Source: Microstegium vimineum
Lineage: Eukaryota > Streptophyta > Magnoliopsida > Poales > Poaceae
Direction of reading: 5' to 3'
Assembly: GCA_022036555.1 (NCBI GenBank)
Contig: CM039119.1
Span: forward strand, 23,384,979 to 23,448,978
DNA length: 64,000 bases
Shown: piece by piece, positions 11,668 to 23,739 of the stretch
Numbering within the stretch: position 1 is the first letter of the stretch
Layout: each line of letters starts with the position of its first letter
Notes under the pieces: model-generated
The model's database searches: none
Seen by the model: only the letters and a program-made list of their open reading frames with translations
Told to the model about the DNA's origin: nothing
Made by a program: the position numbers and the translations under genes

Positions 11668-12458
11668 TTTAGAGTATCTCCAGCAAAGCCTCTAATTAAG
11701 CCCAATAGCTAAATATGAGTGTTAATCATCACTCTAGCAGAACCCCTACTACGGACTCCACATTTAGCATATTTGGCAGGGCATCCAAATCCTCTTTCTA
11801 GACCCTATTCCTATTAGCCAACACCATGGCCCCAATCTTAACTTTGTGTTGTGGTTTCATTCGCGTCGTCTCTCCTTCCCATGTGCGACCGTCCGCCTAT
11901 GTGGCGCCGGAGTAGGCCTGGCATGCTTCACCGCCCCATCCTGCCCCGCCTGCTCGTAGCCCCAGCCTGCTCAGCCTGCTCGTGGGCGCGCGGCTCTGCC
12001 ACATTGGAGCGGCCCCTACTCGCTGCAAGGAGGAGCGAGTCCGGCGTGCTCTGCCACCCCATCCTGTTCGACACCATAGCCTACTCCCTCGGGTCCTCTC
12101 GGCAGAACTCCTCCTGGCACGGTAAGGGTGCGTTCTCCTCCAACACTTCTCCAAGGTTCCCCGTTCCTGGCTCCATCTCGTGCGCTCCCTAGCCCGACAC
12201 ATGTCCTCGCTGACGCTTCCCCCACACTCCCGCTACGCCTCCTGCGCTCTCGACGCCCCATGAGCGGAGCTCCCTCTCGTGCGCTCGCCGACGACCTCGA
12301 CGAGCTCCACATCAATGTGGTGGATGTGTCGCTATTGGTTGCTTTCCTCTCTATGTAAGTCAATTGATAGAGCGTGAGAATGATGAGTAGGACCCTTTCG
12401 TTAATGTCTATCTAAATTGATTTGGGGCCTAAATTTTGGTGCTGCTGGGTATCACCTA
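11668..12458. mobile_element. Probable DNA-transposon derivative with GC-rich interior
   Basis: Imperfect inverted ends: GTATCTCCAGCA...GCC..AATTAAGCCCAA on the left and, reverse-complemented on the right, GATACCCAGCAG..CC..AATTTAGGCCCCAA. Starts of the type 'GAGTATCTCCAGCA' are common in grass PIF/Harbinger and Mutator-like elements. The interior (about 11850-12350) is GC-rich and could be captured gene sequence; its open frames in several phases show no domain. No target duplication was confirmed. Confidence 0.35.
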
Positions 12459-12479
12459 AATCTAAAGAAAAAAATCTAT

Positions 12480-12760
12480 GTTTTCATCCTCAACATTGAA
12501 TTGCGTCCTTTTCCCCGAACTATGAAACCAGAAATCTTCCCTCCTCCAACTTGAAAATCGTTTGTTTTAGGTCCCTGTCCGGTTTTGGATAGTGGTTTTG
12601 CTACAATAATAGTTGTTTTGTCTTATTTATTTATTTATTAATTAATTTTGGGTGAAACTTTAAAAAATTATAATAAATTATAGAAAAATTATAAAATAGA
12701 AAATCCAGTTTTTTTTTACTCCACATGAGATCTATATAGTGAATATATAATACCTCAGCA
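12480..12760. repeat. Dispersed repeat, copy 1 (related to 43960-44290)
   Basis: Shares with 43960-44290 an ordered series of phrases: a CCTC(C/A)AACTT-type start, GGTTTTG, a T/A-rich run (TTTATTTATTTATT), TTTAAAAATTATA, a TTATAAAAT(A)-rich block and ACTCC(A/G)CATGAGAT.TA. Two diverged copies of the same unclassified, probably non-autonomous, transposon. Confidence 0.5.
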
Positions 12761-13211
12761 GCTCAACTGTTCAGAGTTCTGATTAGTGTTTGTGAATGTA
12801 ACTTGGCCATTTTGCAGTTTTCTTGTAGCCTATGATCGATTCGATCTCTGAACATGGGATATTTTTTTTTATCAGCGTTGCCCACTCCAATTTGAAGTAC
12901 GTAGTGTGCTTATTTGTGTTTTAAACTATTTTACCTGTAACTTTTCTGATCATTCTGTAAGCTCTACGCACTGTAATCCTGGCTCTTTGAAAACCAAATA
13001 TTTAACCTTTATTTTTCTGAGTCCTGGGTCATCCATAATCGTCACCAATGTTCAAGCTAATAGTTTCTGAATTTGAATTATAGGAAGCTTTTGTGGATGG
13101 TTTTGAACAGTTACAGTAATGTTTTGTTTATACAAGAAGATGCAATGTCATTGCAAGAAGAAAGACGAGCATTTGTTGGTTATGCGGCCAAACCGATGCC
13201 TACTTCTAAGA

Positions 13212-13385
13212 GCGTTTGATCTTCCCCTCTAAACTTTAGAGGTCTAAACTTTAGAGATAAGACTCGAAACAGTTGGTCTAAAGTTAGTTCTAAACTTTAA
13301 TCCACCTTACATTAGAGTTTCAGACATCAAAAGTGATCTAAAATCCTCTAAAGTTTAAAAGTCTCTAAAGTTTAGAGGAGCCTAA
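13212..13385. mobile_element. MITE-like element
   Basis: Begins GAGCGTTTGATCTTCC and contains CTCTAAACTTTAGAGG near the left end and CTCTAAAGTTTAGAGG near the right end, so the two halves are imperfect inverted repeats of a TTTAGAG/CTCTAAA motif. The size (about 175 bp) and A/T-rich palindromic make-up fit a MITE of the type common near grass genes. It lies about 500 bp beyond the 3' end of the DPB4-like gene. Confidence 0.5.
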
Positions 13386-13881
13386 ATATTATTCAATTAC
13401 CGTCAGATCTTTCATACTACCGAGACCTTCCTTTATGAAGGTTATACCATCATGCTGGACGCTTCATGGCTAATGTGTCAAATCCAAAATGTGGATGGTT
13501 GTCCGGATGGACACATGTATTGCAAAAGTGTATGAAAGTCAAACTTTTTAAGTATGCTACCACTACACCAATAAGCACATAACACATTCAATTTCAACAT
13601 CTAGGACGACGAGCTATTAAGAGGTCAACCGACATGGTGCTGTGATCATTTATAAAACCACCATTTCATCAGGTACAGAATTTAAATTGCATCATCAGCA
13701 AGCTGAAAACTGACAGGGCACTAGAATTATACAGCACCATATCGTCTAGAAAATGTTTTGCACTACAGAGGCAACATGGAGCACAGAGCAAATAGCCACA
13801 TACTACTACCAACATAAACACTAACATATCTGGGTTCTGCGTCTGCGTGTTACTACCACTCCAGCAGAAAAGCTGTCATTC

Positions 13882-15623
13882 TTATTCGTCATTCTCCTTG
13901 GCATCATCAGCTGGACCATTTTCCTTCTGCGGAAGTGTCTCTTCATTTAATTTCCTTCTCTTTTCCTTTTGTTTTTTGTTTGCTTCTGACCTTTTGTCTG
14001 CATTTTTGTTTCTGAACTCTGAAACGGAAAGAATGGGGCGGAAGGATGAAATCAGATCAGATGGGCTATAAATAAAATAGACTTCCCTACAAAAACCTCC
14101 AAAGAATTGTATACAAAGTCATATGGATTGGCATTCTCATTGGTTGAAGAACCATGCAAACCATGGTTACAAAAACTAGGAAATTATTAGGATGGAATCT
14201 CCTAAAACTTGTGAGTATTGTTAAGAACCTTGACTCAACCTAATGGACTATGACAGTAAAGCTTAAGCAGGTATAGCAATGAGTAATGGCATTTTGTTTC
14301 AGCTAGGAATTCTGAAAAACAGCTTGCAGATTGTGAAAAGCTCTGGATCATAGGCTTGTTTGATTGTGTGTGCGTCACTTGACAGGGTCTCTAACGAGTT
14401 GCATTGCAGGTAATTTCAAGTCATAATTCGTGAAAAGCAGGAGAAGACCAGCTTGTTGGATTGTTACAATCCAACGACCTAGGCTGTGGAAACTGGAGTC
14501 AAGAGCTACCTTGCCTGTCCTTGAAAAGCAGTTACAATCCATGAAAAGCAGGTAATTTTAAGCTTCAGATTGTAAAAAGTACAATCCACAATCCAAAGCT
14601 CAAACTCATCCTAGTTTGCACTGCATTCCCTTAACATATCGATTACACCATGGAGCATCTAACAAGGTGCTAACAGGATGAAGGCAGCAAGACTGACCTT
14701 GCAGTGAGGTCCTAAGGGGCTCTGTGAACTCTGAAAACTCCATCTCATCAAGCGCCTTGAGAACATCATCAGCGCTGATGGTCTGCCTCTTTGATTCCTT
14801 GCACATATCATTGGCACTGCAGACAAAATCATCACCGCATTATTATCCCGGATGCCTCAACAAGGAAGGACTGATTATACTGAACTTGGAAGCCCATTTT
14901 CCAACTGGAAAAATCAAGAGCCTCCAGGTTAGAATACGCAGGAACCCTTTCTTCCAAAAGTTAGATTTCACACATTCCCCTTTCCATACCCCCTTTCTCT
15001 ACTTAAAAATGAGCAGAGATTGCTATCGGACAGAAACACACTGCTATTTACTCTATTACAGCAAAATACATCACACATATTACTTGGAGCCTTGATTGAT
15101 GGCAGCATTCTACAAGTTTCCACAAAATACCCGGGATTCGACTGGATAAAATATGCTGTACGTCACTACTGTTCAACAAAATGGCAGTGTCAGTCTATCA
15201 GATTACTGGCATTCTCTTCCGAGTTCCAAACTTCCCAATGAAAGCAGAGCAATAGAGTGTAATAAGAATCAGAGTAAACCGGGGTAAATCTAGATCTGAA
15301 TTAGAGAGTGGTGGGACTGAGGAGCGAGAGAATGGGATTTGGATTGTTACGAACGTGGCGGAGAGATAGTGGATGAAGATGCGGGCGCTCTCGGCGAACG
15401 CGGCCATGGCGTCCTTGTTAACGATGACCTCTGCTCCTTCCCCGCCGGCGACATGGGAAAGCTTGTCCTTAACAAGGCGGCGCAAGATGGTCCTGGGAAG
15501 CTCGTCCACCTCTGCCTCCGTCAACGCGGCCGTCGGTGCCGCCGGTGCCGGAGCGGGCTCCTGTTGAGCGACTTCCGTCGGCTGCGGCTCCCCCTCCTTT
15601 GCCTTAGTGGCCTTCCGTGGCAT
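13882..15623 (-). CDS. DPB4: DNA polymerase epsilon histone-fold subunit (DPB4/POLE3-like)
   Basis: The only intact host gene found. Three exons on the minus strand: 15623-15355, 14816-14698 and 14018-13882, total 525 bp, 174 residues. Both introns are GT-AG and split codons 90 and 130. Residues about 40-120 form an NF-YB/H2B-type histone fold (DELPRTILRRLVKDKL, EVIVNKDAMAAFAESARIF, SADDVLKALDEMEF). The N-terminal 35 residues are Ala/Pro-rich, and the tail after residue 128 is Lys/Glu-rich and probably disordered. In yeast and animals this subunit pairs with a second histone-fold protein and binds DNA for the leading-strand replicative polymerase and, in chromatin remodellers, nucleosomes. 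A plain NF-YB transcription factor is less likely because of the VKDKL/GEGAEVIV signature and the charged tail. Neighbours are all transposons. Confidence 0.92.
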
Positions 15624-15817
15624 CCTCCCTCCTCTCCTGCGCGCGACGGCTCTGTTGGTGAGGACTGGGGACTGGGGAGGCAGTGTGAAGCAGAAACCGC
15701 AAACCCTACCAAAATCTACCCAAATCTTTTCTCCCCTTCCCGCCCACCGAGCCGGGGTGCCGCAGCCCGTAGTGCAGCTTCAGGCAGGCTGCGCCTGGAG
15801 GGGAAGGGTGCACGCAA

Positions 15818-15911
15818 CGAATCCTGTCCATCCATTTGTTGGATCCAATGCTCTAGGCAATGCGCGAATCCTGTCTGTCCATTTGTTGGATCCATATGCT
15901 CTAGGCAGTGC
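15818..15911. repeat. 47-bp tandem duplication upstream of the DPB4-like gene
   Basis: Two adjacent 47-bp copies starting CGAATCCTGTC and containing CCATTTGTTGGATCC, with a few mismatches. It lies about 195-290 bp upstream of the start codon, so within the likely promoter region. Confidence 0.85.
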
Positions 15912-15949
15912 GCAGGTCGCAGGAACCTCCGTAACAGCATGAGCATCTA

Positions 15950-17127
15950 CGCCCGTTCCCACAATTTCTTCCAAAACCATACAGTTTTCTTACTCTTCAA
16001 AAACTATTAGAAGAAATAAATACAGAAGATAATTTTACATCTGGATTTCTATACTATTTTGAAATTATGTTAACCACTTTTATACATTCTTTCTCTCTCC
16101 CGTACATTTACATGAGACTATTTTCTACTTTTTATTCTTTCTTGCACATTTTCACGTTAGATTGGCAAACCGATACATGCACGTGTTTTGTGGTCTTTTT
16201 TTTCATGTGATAAAAGATTGTGAGGGGAGATTGAGAACTCTTGAGATGGGTTTCTTCTATTCTTGCCAAAAATCCTAGATTGAATCTTTATTAAGAACTC
16301 TTGGAGATGCATAAAAAAAAACTCTTGGAAATGCTACCCTTTGAAACGCAGGATCTAAAAATATAGGAATAGAAAAATTGAAACAATATGATAGGAATGC
16401 ATGTTAAAAATATAGGAATAGAAAAATTGAAAATAAAAAACAGATATTTTTTTTAAAGGATGTTTAGTTGAGTGCAGGAAAAGCATATGAATTCAATGCA
16501 ATGAGGTTTCATTGGATGTTTTTTCATTTGTTTGTTATGGAAAGGGAGTCTTCCGTACGATTTTTCTTTCCCCATTTTCCCATGAATCAAAGGCCTCCAC
16601 TCTGTCGATTCCATAGGATAACCGATTCCTTTAATTTTCCTTTGGAAATTATATGAGCTAAAGGGACCGTAAATGGATTATTCAAATGGTATAATTAATG
16701 AATTTTCCATCTTGAAAAAAGTCATAGATCTCCAAGGAATTTGAGTTTCCAAAGCAGACCTTAAATATAGAATCTGAATTATTGAACAAAATCAAAGAAT
16801 ACATGGATTCATTCTTCTGTGATTATTGTTGTTCCATATAGTAAAAAATATATCTCCAAATGATAGGTGTACAGTAGATAGTTGGATTCTAGAGTTGAAG
16901 TGTCGGGATCTCATTCTCATATTTTCTGTACCTTATTCTCATTTTCTTAGAGCCAAAGTGGGCCTAAGACTTACTGGACATTTACACCTATTCCTAAACC
17001 CAAATTTCGAACTAGGTGCCAACTTTTAGGAATTCTTGATAGACTAAAAGATTTTTCTATTCATGTGGAATAAACTTTAATCTAGATATGCTCGAAAAAA
17101 TGTACAACTACGATTCAGCTAACAAAA
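15950..17127. other. A/T-rich intergenic DNA, no gene seen
   Basis: No coding sequence recognised. It contains a 49-bp direct repeat around 16356-16440 (TATAGGAATAGAAAAATTG twice) and phrases such as AGGAATGCATG and TTGGATGTTTTTTCATTTG that look like remnants of hAT-type or other non-autonomous transposons. Not resolved further. Confidence 0.4.
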
Positions 17128-19527
17128 AAAATGTTTAGGTAGAAAAGAACTTTATATAATGCATAACAAAGTTTGCGCAATGACTAAAATCATGAAAACT
17201 CAGTTTGCCTCGATACAAAATTTACATATTTGGAACAAATGATTTATACACCAGGTATAAATTGATGCAAATCCGCAAATAGAATTTTCATGGGGCGAAA
17301 TAATACAATGAGCTGCATTTCTTTAGGGCAAGGAGAATTTGAGCGACCATGATTATTTCCGTCTTATATCAATAGTTTCCCAATAATCAACTTTGGCTTC
17401 TGCTTCTCAGGATCAAGATTGACTTTTGCTTTATGTATGTGTGAGAGGAGCAATCCAATATGAGATAACAAAGAAGAAACTAAAAAGGTACTTAGTATAT
17501 GATATACATCAAGAAAAACAAAAGCTAGTATAAAACATGAGTAAAATGACACAAAACAACATCTAAACAATAAGAGTACATAAAAAACCAATTCATTAGT
17601 CTCCTTTCTTTGATCATCCATTTCCTGCTATAGCCTAATAATAATATTGAAAAGACAACAATAAAGAGATACATGTAAACACCCATGTCAAAATTCAGTA
17701 AGGAAAATGAACCCTTAGCCCATTTAGTTTGGATTTTTCTATTTAATGGTCAACTAGATCAAATTGGACTAATGAATTTGCAAGTGACTTGGATTGGTTT
17801 GGAACAAGAATAAATTAATGAAAAGCCCTATTTTAAATTTTGAATAATTGATGAAACCTATTTAGACTAATCTTATGCTCTAAGTGTGTAGAAGAGATAG
17901 ATTGGTCCAAGTCCAAGATGGAGTTAGATGGAAACAATGGTGATGGCCAAAGGATGGTGATCAAGTGTTCCAACAGTACTACAATAGGCCTATCATAGCC
18001 GTTTGTTAACCCCTATTACAACCGAATTTTGGCCTCAATAGTAAACGATCGACGGTGATAGTCAGAATCATCAGGTCGGTTAACAATTGACCTAACGATC
18101 CTCAACATCGTCGCTTTGTTCACTGATCCGTCGTCGAGACAAACCTCATTTTCTTGTGGGCAGTGGCAGAGCCAAGGGAAGGCCGACAGGGACCACGGCC
18201 CTCATACGATACAATTTGTTTTACTATTATGTCTTCATAATTTTTATTTACATTAAGAGAGTGAATATAAAAAAATTATCATATATACCTATTAATGTCC
18301 TCTAGATTATAAAATTATACAAAGCATTAACTATATATTAAATTAAAATAACTGGTATGAGCACATCTAAAAGGCACAAGATAATAAAATTATCTCTATA
18401 AAAACGTCAGAAAGGTTGGCCCGCTAGACCTTGAGATTTATGAAATCATATATCCTTGCTGTCAATGAGCATGTCACGTAACACTGAAAAATAGCACCTT
18501 AAATCCTAGAATAATATAAAGAAAATGCGAGCACTTGTGTCAAGTTGATGAATTAGCTTAGATGGTCACCACGAGAAACCTGACAAGTTGAGTTGTGTTC
18601 GATTTTTACAAGTTGGATTTTTGTAGCTGGCCTCCTATGTATAATTCCTGGCTCCACCACTGCTAATGATTGCATGTATAATGACCATGATCATTGTAAT
18701 TTTACACAAACGACTATGTGTGGTGCAAGTTCACCATTGCTTTGACAGCCAACACATCTATGTCGAGGTGAACATCATTGTTGCTTCGACGTATGAACCG
18801 TCTGATCATATGACATGGTCACTATCGTCTTGCAGTATGATCCACCTTTGATGATCCTTTGGTCAGTGTCAGGTTACTAAATGATTCGGTGATGGTACAT
18901 TTCTTAGTCCAACCACGTCATATGCATAGCGGTAGTGTTGGACATATTTACATTTGGTTTTAACAATATTTACTAATTCAGTTGGGCCCTTCCTAGCTTA
19001 CTAAACTCAACATATAAATATATTATATCCATACATTATGTCCATAAACAAGAGTATATTTTACTATAACAATGGATGCTAACATATGATCTTTGTCCAC
19101 TAATGTCCTAACCCAAGCAGTACATAAATTGCATACTAAAGGTACTAATCTCTACATACTTACATAACCAAAATGAATATAATTATTGCATCCTTTGGAT
19201 TGGTAGCTAATGTGGCATGCAAGGCAAAGTGAATATAAATACTGCATCCTTAGGATTTGAGTCACTGCAACATGGAAAGCCTATTCTTCACCTCTTATCC
19301 ATTGCATGGAAATTGTTGAAAAACAATTAGACTCTACAACATGCACAAAGCAGCAAAATTAATAATATCCAACATACCATTCCTTTAGTTAATTACTAAG
19401 CAAAAATTGTCCTATATAGAATCAAAACAACTATATACCTAAACAAAGGTAATATCATAACAATGAAATACACCTTTACTGCTCTATGACTCCATGAACA
19501 AGGGAATATAATAAAGATAATAAGGAT
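17128..19527. repeat. Left arm of a 2.4-kb inverted duplication, ending at a gap
   Basis: 2400 bp, the reverse complement of 31612-34012 (2401 bp). Every segment compared by eye was identical except one extra T in the right arm (TTCTTTG against TTCTTG here near 18152), which accounts for the 1-bp length difference. The arm stops exactly at the 100-N gap at 19528. Most likely an assembly duplicate (see findings). Content: A/T-rich intergenic DNA and a 0.5-kb MITE. Confidence 0.95.
18160..18663. mobile_element. MITE with GCAGTGG ends
   Basis: About 504 bp bounded by GCAGTGGCAGAGCCA on the left and TGGCTCCACCACTGC on the right: 15-bp terminal inverted repeats with two mismatches. The interior is A/T-rich and non-coding. 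Elements with GCAGTGGCGGAGCC-type ends are frequent in grass genomes. No clear target duplication. The same element appears reversed at about 32473-32977. Confidence 0.6.
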
Positions 19528-19627
19528 NNNNNNNNNNNNNNNNNNNNNNNNNNNNNNNNNNNNNNNNNNNNNNNNNNNNNNNNNNNNNNNNNNNNNNNNN
19601 NNNNNNNNNNNNNNNNNNNNNNNNNNN
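19528..19627. other. Assembly gap, 100 N
   Basis: Exactly 100 undetermined bases, the conventional size for a gap of unknown length between scaffolded contigs. Confidence 1.
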
Positions 19628-20163
19628 TTATTTGGGCCCGACTCCTGCGGGGGTTTTTTCAGTTTTTTCCCTTGAAAATAGGAGTTTTGTTTAGGAAGGA
19701 TATGAGTTTATCTGTCTACAATTTCCTTTTGTGGGTAAAAAATATGTACCTAGGGGTCGTGAGAAGACAAATATATCATACATCAAACAAATAAATTTAC
19801 TCTTTTTTATCTTTACTGCAATTTCCCCTTTTTTATTGCATTAGTCTTAGTTTATCTACGAGTTCTTCAAGCTTCGACGGGCTGCATCTCCTTGATCTCC
19901 GTCAAACCCTTGCAAGTTCCGCGTGGGAGTAATCTGAGCTTTGACATCCGGGCGCATCGCTGTTGTCTCGTTCAGCTCTGCTCTAGTTATCCTGTTCAAG
20001 TCTAAGTCTTGACATCTGGGTGTATCGCCGTTGTCTTGTTCAAATCTTGTTCTAGTTATCGTCCTTGTCGATTAACTGGTCAAATCGACTGGCACACCTT
20101 TGGATATCGAATTCGGGTAATAGCCCGAGGTGTTCGCAGATCCTGACGTTTTTTGTATCAACA
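19628..20163 (-). repeat. LTR fragment cut by the gap
   Basis: On the minus strand it starts TGTTGATACAAAAAACGTC at 20163, followed by GGATCTGCGAACACCTCGGG, a start known to me from grass LTR retrotransposons. It runs to the gap. Inside, about 19937-20062 holds a two-copy tandem repeat of about 66 bp (TTGACATC.GGG.G.ATCGC.GTTGTCT.GTTCA). It interrupts sequence that continues at 20164 on the other side. Confidence 0.55.
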
Positions 20164-20954
20164 GACACCTTGCATTCTAGGATTTTGATCTCACTACCAT
20201 GAAATCTGCCTCTACATTCACATGATTCACCATAGCAGGAGACATCAACCACATCACCCCAAATTCACACATTGGGCCATGTCGCCCCGCAAATCCTGTT
20301 CCATGGACACGAATTGGCCACGTCGCTCACAGATCTATGGCGCAGCATCAAGCACATGTCCTCTCTCTGCCCAAAATGCCATATGATACACAGTAAGAAA
20401 AGAAAATGTGTCAACAATCTTACGCCGGTCATTAGGTTGGCATGAAATCATGTAAGCACAGAGAGCAAGGCACCACATGAATACAAAACTGATTCAGCAA
20501 ACTAGGCTAGGAGTCTGTGAACTCGATGTACATGACAAAAAGGTGGAGGCACAACAATCATGTAGGATTTCACTATTATTAGTAAAAAAAGAACAAACGA
20601 AGCTGGAGTACATCGCTGTAAACATGATTAGTCATTGCATTCCATAACGTGTTATTAAGCTTCTTAATGGATCTATCTAGCAGATCCTACAGTTGTAACA
20701 TGTCTGGTAGCATAAAAAACTCAGACATATCAAGCAAAGAACGCATTAACAATGAGCACAACCCAGGCATCTACAACAAGGAAAATAACATGTTGCTATA
20801 AATTTAAACTATGCATGCACACCAAACATCCCTGAAACACTTGCCCATGCTTGAGCTATCGATGTTATTGATCTAGCAGGGATCATACATCTGCCTATGT
20901 TTCAAGCAATGATGCAAAGGTGAATTTGTATGTGTCTGGGTGCACCGCATAGCA

Positions 20955-21074
20955 CAAACTACATATGCAAAGAAAAGGGCTTTTCCCTAAGGTAATGCAT
21001 GGAATAGAACATGGCAAACTACACATGCAAAGAAAAGGGATTTTCCCTAAGGTAGGGCATGGAATAGAACATGG
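20955..21074. repeat. 60-bp tandem duplication
   Basis: Two copies beginning CAAACTACA.ATGCAAAG, offset by exactly 60 bp with only a few mismatches. Confidence 0.9.
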
Positions 21075-23031
21075 CATACAAACAATGTAACTCAAAGTAT
21101 AATAGCATGCTATGGAACGCAAAAAAAAAATATATTTGAACAGGAAAGTGGAGCGTGATTTTTTGATATGCTGAGAAGCAGGTTTAGATGTGATTCCATC
21201 TAGCTTGTGTCTGAATAAAATGTAGTGAACCAAAGTGCAACTGGAGCCTAAATTAGTGATATGAGAGGAAGTAGCTATGGTAAAAAAAAACTGCAGGTGA
21301 ACAACACTTATTATGTTGTACAATTTGCAAAGCTATGTAGTAGTAAAAACTATAATGGGGTCCATACATGCCTCATGGTAAAAAGAGGCAGCAGGATTTA
21401 GACATGTGGGGACTGGTTATGGATCAGTGTAGAGGCAGTGCTGCGATGGCAAGAAAAAAAATGTCTAACAGAAATCATTGGAATTCCGAGGATAACATGT
21501 AAGAAGGGCAGGGGAAGAGGTTAACTCACCAAAACGATGAACTGAACTTGGGAAGGTGTCCTGTCCAGGATTGACAAGTGTTGCCCCAATCAAAAAAATA
21601 CATCCATATCATAACTGGATCGGAAAATACAATGGAGCAATAAATCTCTTTTGATTTCACTATGCTCATTTTTTGTAAGCACACAACAGATCAAACAACA
21701 AACTGCCTATAAATTTTCTCACTGCCTTCGTTTCAGACAACATATTCACATCATCTAATTAGTCAATTTCGTTGCATCATTTTATACAAGAAGCACCTAT
21801 GCAGAACCTAAAATTTACAAATGTCTTAAAAAATAGGGAGGACTGAGAAAGAAGAGGGATGTGAACATACCAATGACCAAGAAACATGATCAATCTTCTG
21901 AAATCATCAAATACTCCAATGGAAACTGGCATCAACAATTTTGTCATGGAGAGGCCTAGGCTGGCAGCTGTCACGTCAGAAAAATCTGACCACATATTAG
22001 ATGAATCAACCATATGTCAATCGAGACCCTGAAGACAAAAGGGAGGTGAACTAAGATAGACAGGAACTGAAAGAGTAAAATTTAGGTACCAAGCATGCAA
22101 CCTATGAAGCTCTTCTTTTCAAAGTATTAGGTCCTATATTTAAAGGTTAGTTATGAAACACATATGTGGTCTGCTATATTTGGAATAAGCATAGACATGA
22201 GCAGTTTTCCTAACGTTAGAGCCCAAATCATAAATAGTTGTATTTTATCGTAGTCAACAAGAGCTGACCTTATTAGAAATCAAGGAACAAACCTGATGGC
22301 TCAGATGCAATTCTTATTTAAGAAGTAGTTCTGGAGCAAATTTGGAAAAGGCATAGCATAGAACTAGGCTTAAGAATTACTGAGAAACAAGACGAACATG
22401 TTGCTAAGCTGCATAAATATTAGGAAAAACATAAACATGGATCAAATAAAAGGCTGCATTTTTTCGAGCGAAGACAGGTTAGGCCTTAGTAATCTAGCAA
22501 TCATCATTTGGCCATCGACTTGGAGCTTCAAGGCATGACAAATGGGTTACTCTCATAAACCACATAATTAAGCAACAGGTCATGCCCAGTGCCTCACAAG
22601 CGAATAAACATAAGATCGTATCCCTGAGCAATGAATATTGAATTTTCATCACGGGATGAAGAAGGGAAAATTGGGAAATGGCAAATCTATTTTGAGAGAG
22701 AAAAAAAAACTGATAGAAAACATTGCAAATGTGAGTCACATTTAATCACAAGCAGTGGCAACGTTCATCATAGGAAAAGGTAATGGCAAAGGGAAAAGTA
22801 CAATACAAATATGTTTTCATTGCATAGGTGCAACATGTTGCTCTTTGGACTATGAAACCATTAACATGGTTGCCATAAGATAAGAAAATGATGGATACAT
22901 AAGCATGACCAGTGGCAGTACATTGGTGCAACAAAAGGTAAGGCAAAACTATGGAGTCTAGCATACATGCCTAACCTTTTTTTGAGGCTGCAACATTTTT
23001 TGATTCAAAAAAGTATCATTTAAAAGATGCT

Positions 23032-23394
23032 ATCCCTTTGAATCTGCATCAAGCAGGTAGGTAAGTTGGTCATCACCATCATTGTTTGAATCAAGATAGC
23101 AAAGAAGGGCATACAAATAAACAAGCGTAGTTTAAGTAACCAATACTCTAAACTGATACAACTGTGCTTGGAATGATATGATCTTTATATTAGTCTAAGA
23201 AGATCCTATTTTTAAAAGATGCTATCCCCTTGAATCTGCATCCAAGCAGGCAGATTAGTTGGTCATCACCATCACTATTTGAACCAAGATAGAAAAGAAG
23301 GGCATACCTTTTAGCATAGTTTCAAAAACCAATACTCTAAACTGATACAACTGTGCTTGGAACGACATGGTCTATGTATTAGTCTAAGAAGATC
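23032..23394. repeat. 182-bp tandem duplication
   Basis: Two copies beginning AAAAGATGCTATCCC, offset by 182 bp, roughly 85-90% alike by eye. Both end in TATTAGTCTAAGAAGATC. Confidence 0.85.
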
Positions 23395-23465
23395 TCATAT
23401 TCAGCACAATGTGCAAAAGCAATAACTATCATGACAATTATAGCATTGCAAAAGGATATAATAGA

Positions 23466-23739
23466 TGTAACGTCCCGCCTCCTCGAGGCTAGCCCTGCTA
23501 ACATCTGATAGTTTTTTTTAGGACATAGACTACCCTCACAGACCAACACCATTCTTTTCTGTGCACTTTGTCCTCACTCATACGGCTCTGGAAAGAACTT
23601 TTTGGTTGGTCACCCATCGCTCCAGGCCAAGCACGCGTAACCTTAGAGTTCTTAAGAGATGAGCTTGCGGAAAAGAAGTTACAACTTGTTGGTATGAGTA
23701 TCCTATTAATCCTATTAAGCCCTAGGACGTAATGTTACA
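23466..23739 (-). mobile_element. Cassandra-type TRIM solo LTR with 5S rRNA-like core
   Basis: A 274-bp LTR: TGTAACGTCCC at one end and TAATGTTACA at the other, with flanks ATAGA and ACAGA (4 of 5 alike) as a probable target duplication. Read on the minus strand, the middle resembles plant 5S rRNA: AAGAACTCTAAGGTTACGCG then TGCTTGG, and GATGGGTGACC, which cover the internal control region used by RNA polymerase III. This is the hallmark of Cassandra, a terminal-repeat retrotransposon in miniature found across vascular plants. The 5S part differs from true 5S at many positions and is not an rRNA gene. No internal domain or second LTR is present. Confidence 0.85.

Larger units (their letters stand above)
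20164..23465. other. A/T-rich region with possible decayed gene exons and local duplications
   Basis: No complete gene. Possible exon remnants on the minus strand: 20252-20164 (begins MVDVSCYGESCEC), 22013-21877 (begins MVDSSNMWSDFSDV and ends FLGHW before a GTATGT donor), and about 21595-21532 (reads GATLVNPGQDTFPSSVHRF before GTGAG). I do not recognise the parent gene and there is no continuous model. Tandem duplications of 60 bp (20955-21074) and about 182 bp (23032-23394) lie here. Confidence 0.3.

Noticed and set aside
11851..12358. Host gene with alternative frames
   Set aside because: Several overlapping frames on both strands without domain or splice support; it lies between transposon-like ends.
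17364..17621. Membrane-like 85-residue open frame on the minus strand, repeated at 33519-33776
   Set aside because: Also part of the duplicated arm. The hydrophobic middle looks like translated A/T-rich intron or intergenic DNA; at best its ends could be short exons.
18666..18851. A conserved small gene, because the same protein appears at 32288-32473
   Set aside because: The identity comes only from the duplicated contig end; no domain or start context supports coding.
23560..23680. 5S rRNA gene on the minus strand
   Set aside because: Only the internal control region resembles 5S, with many mismatches, and it lies inside LTR ends typical of Cassandra.
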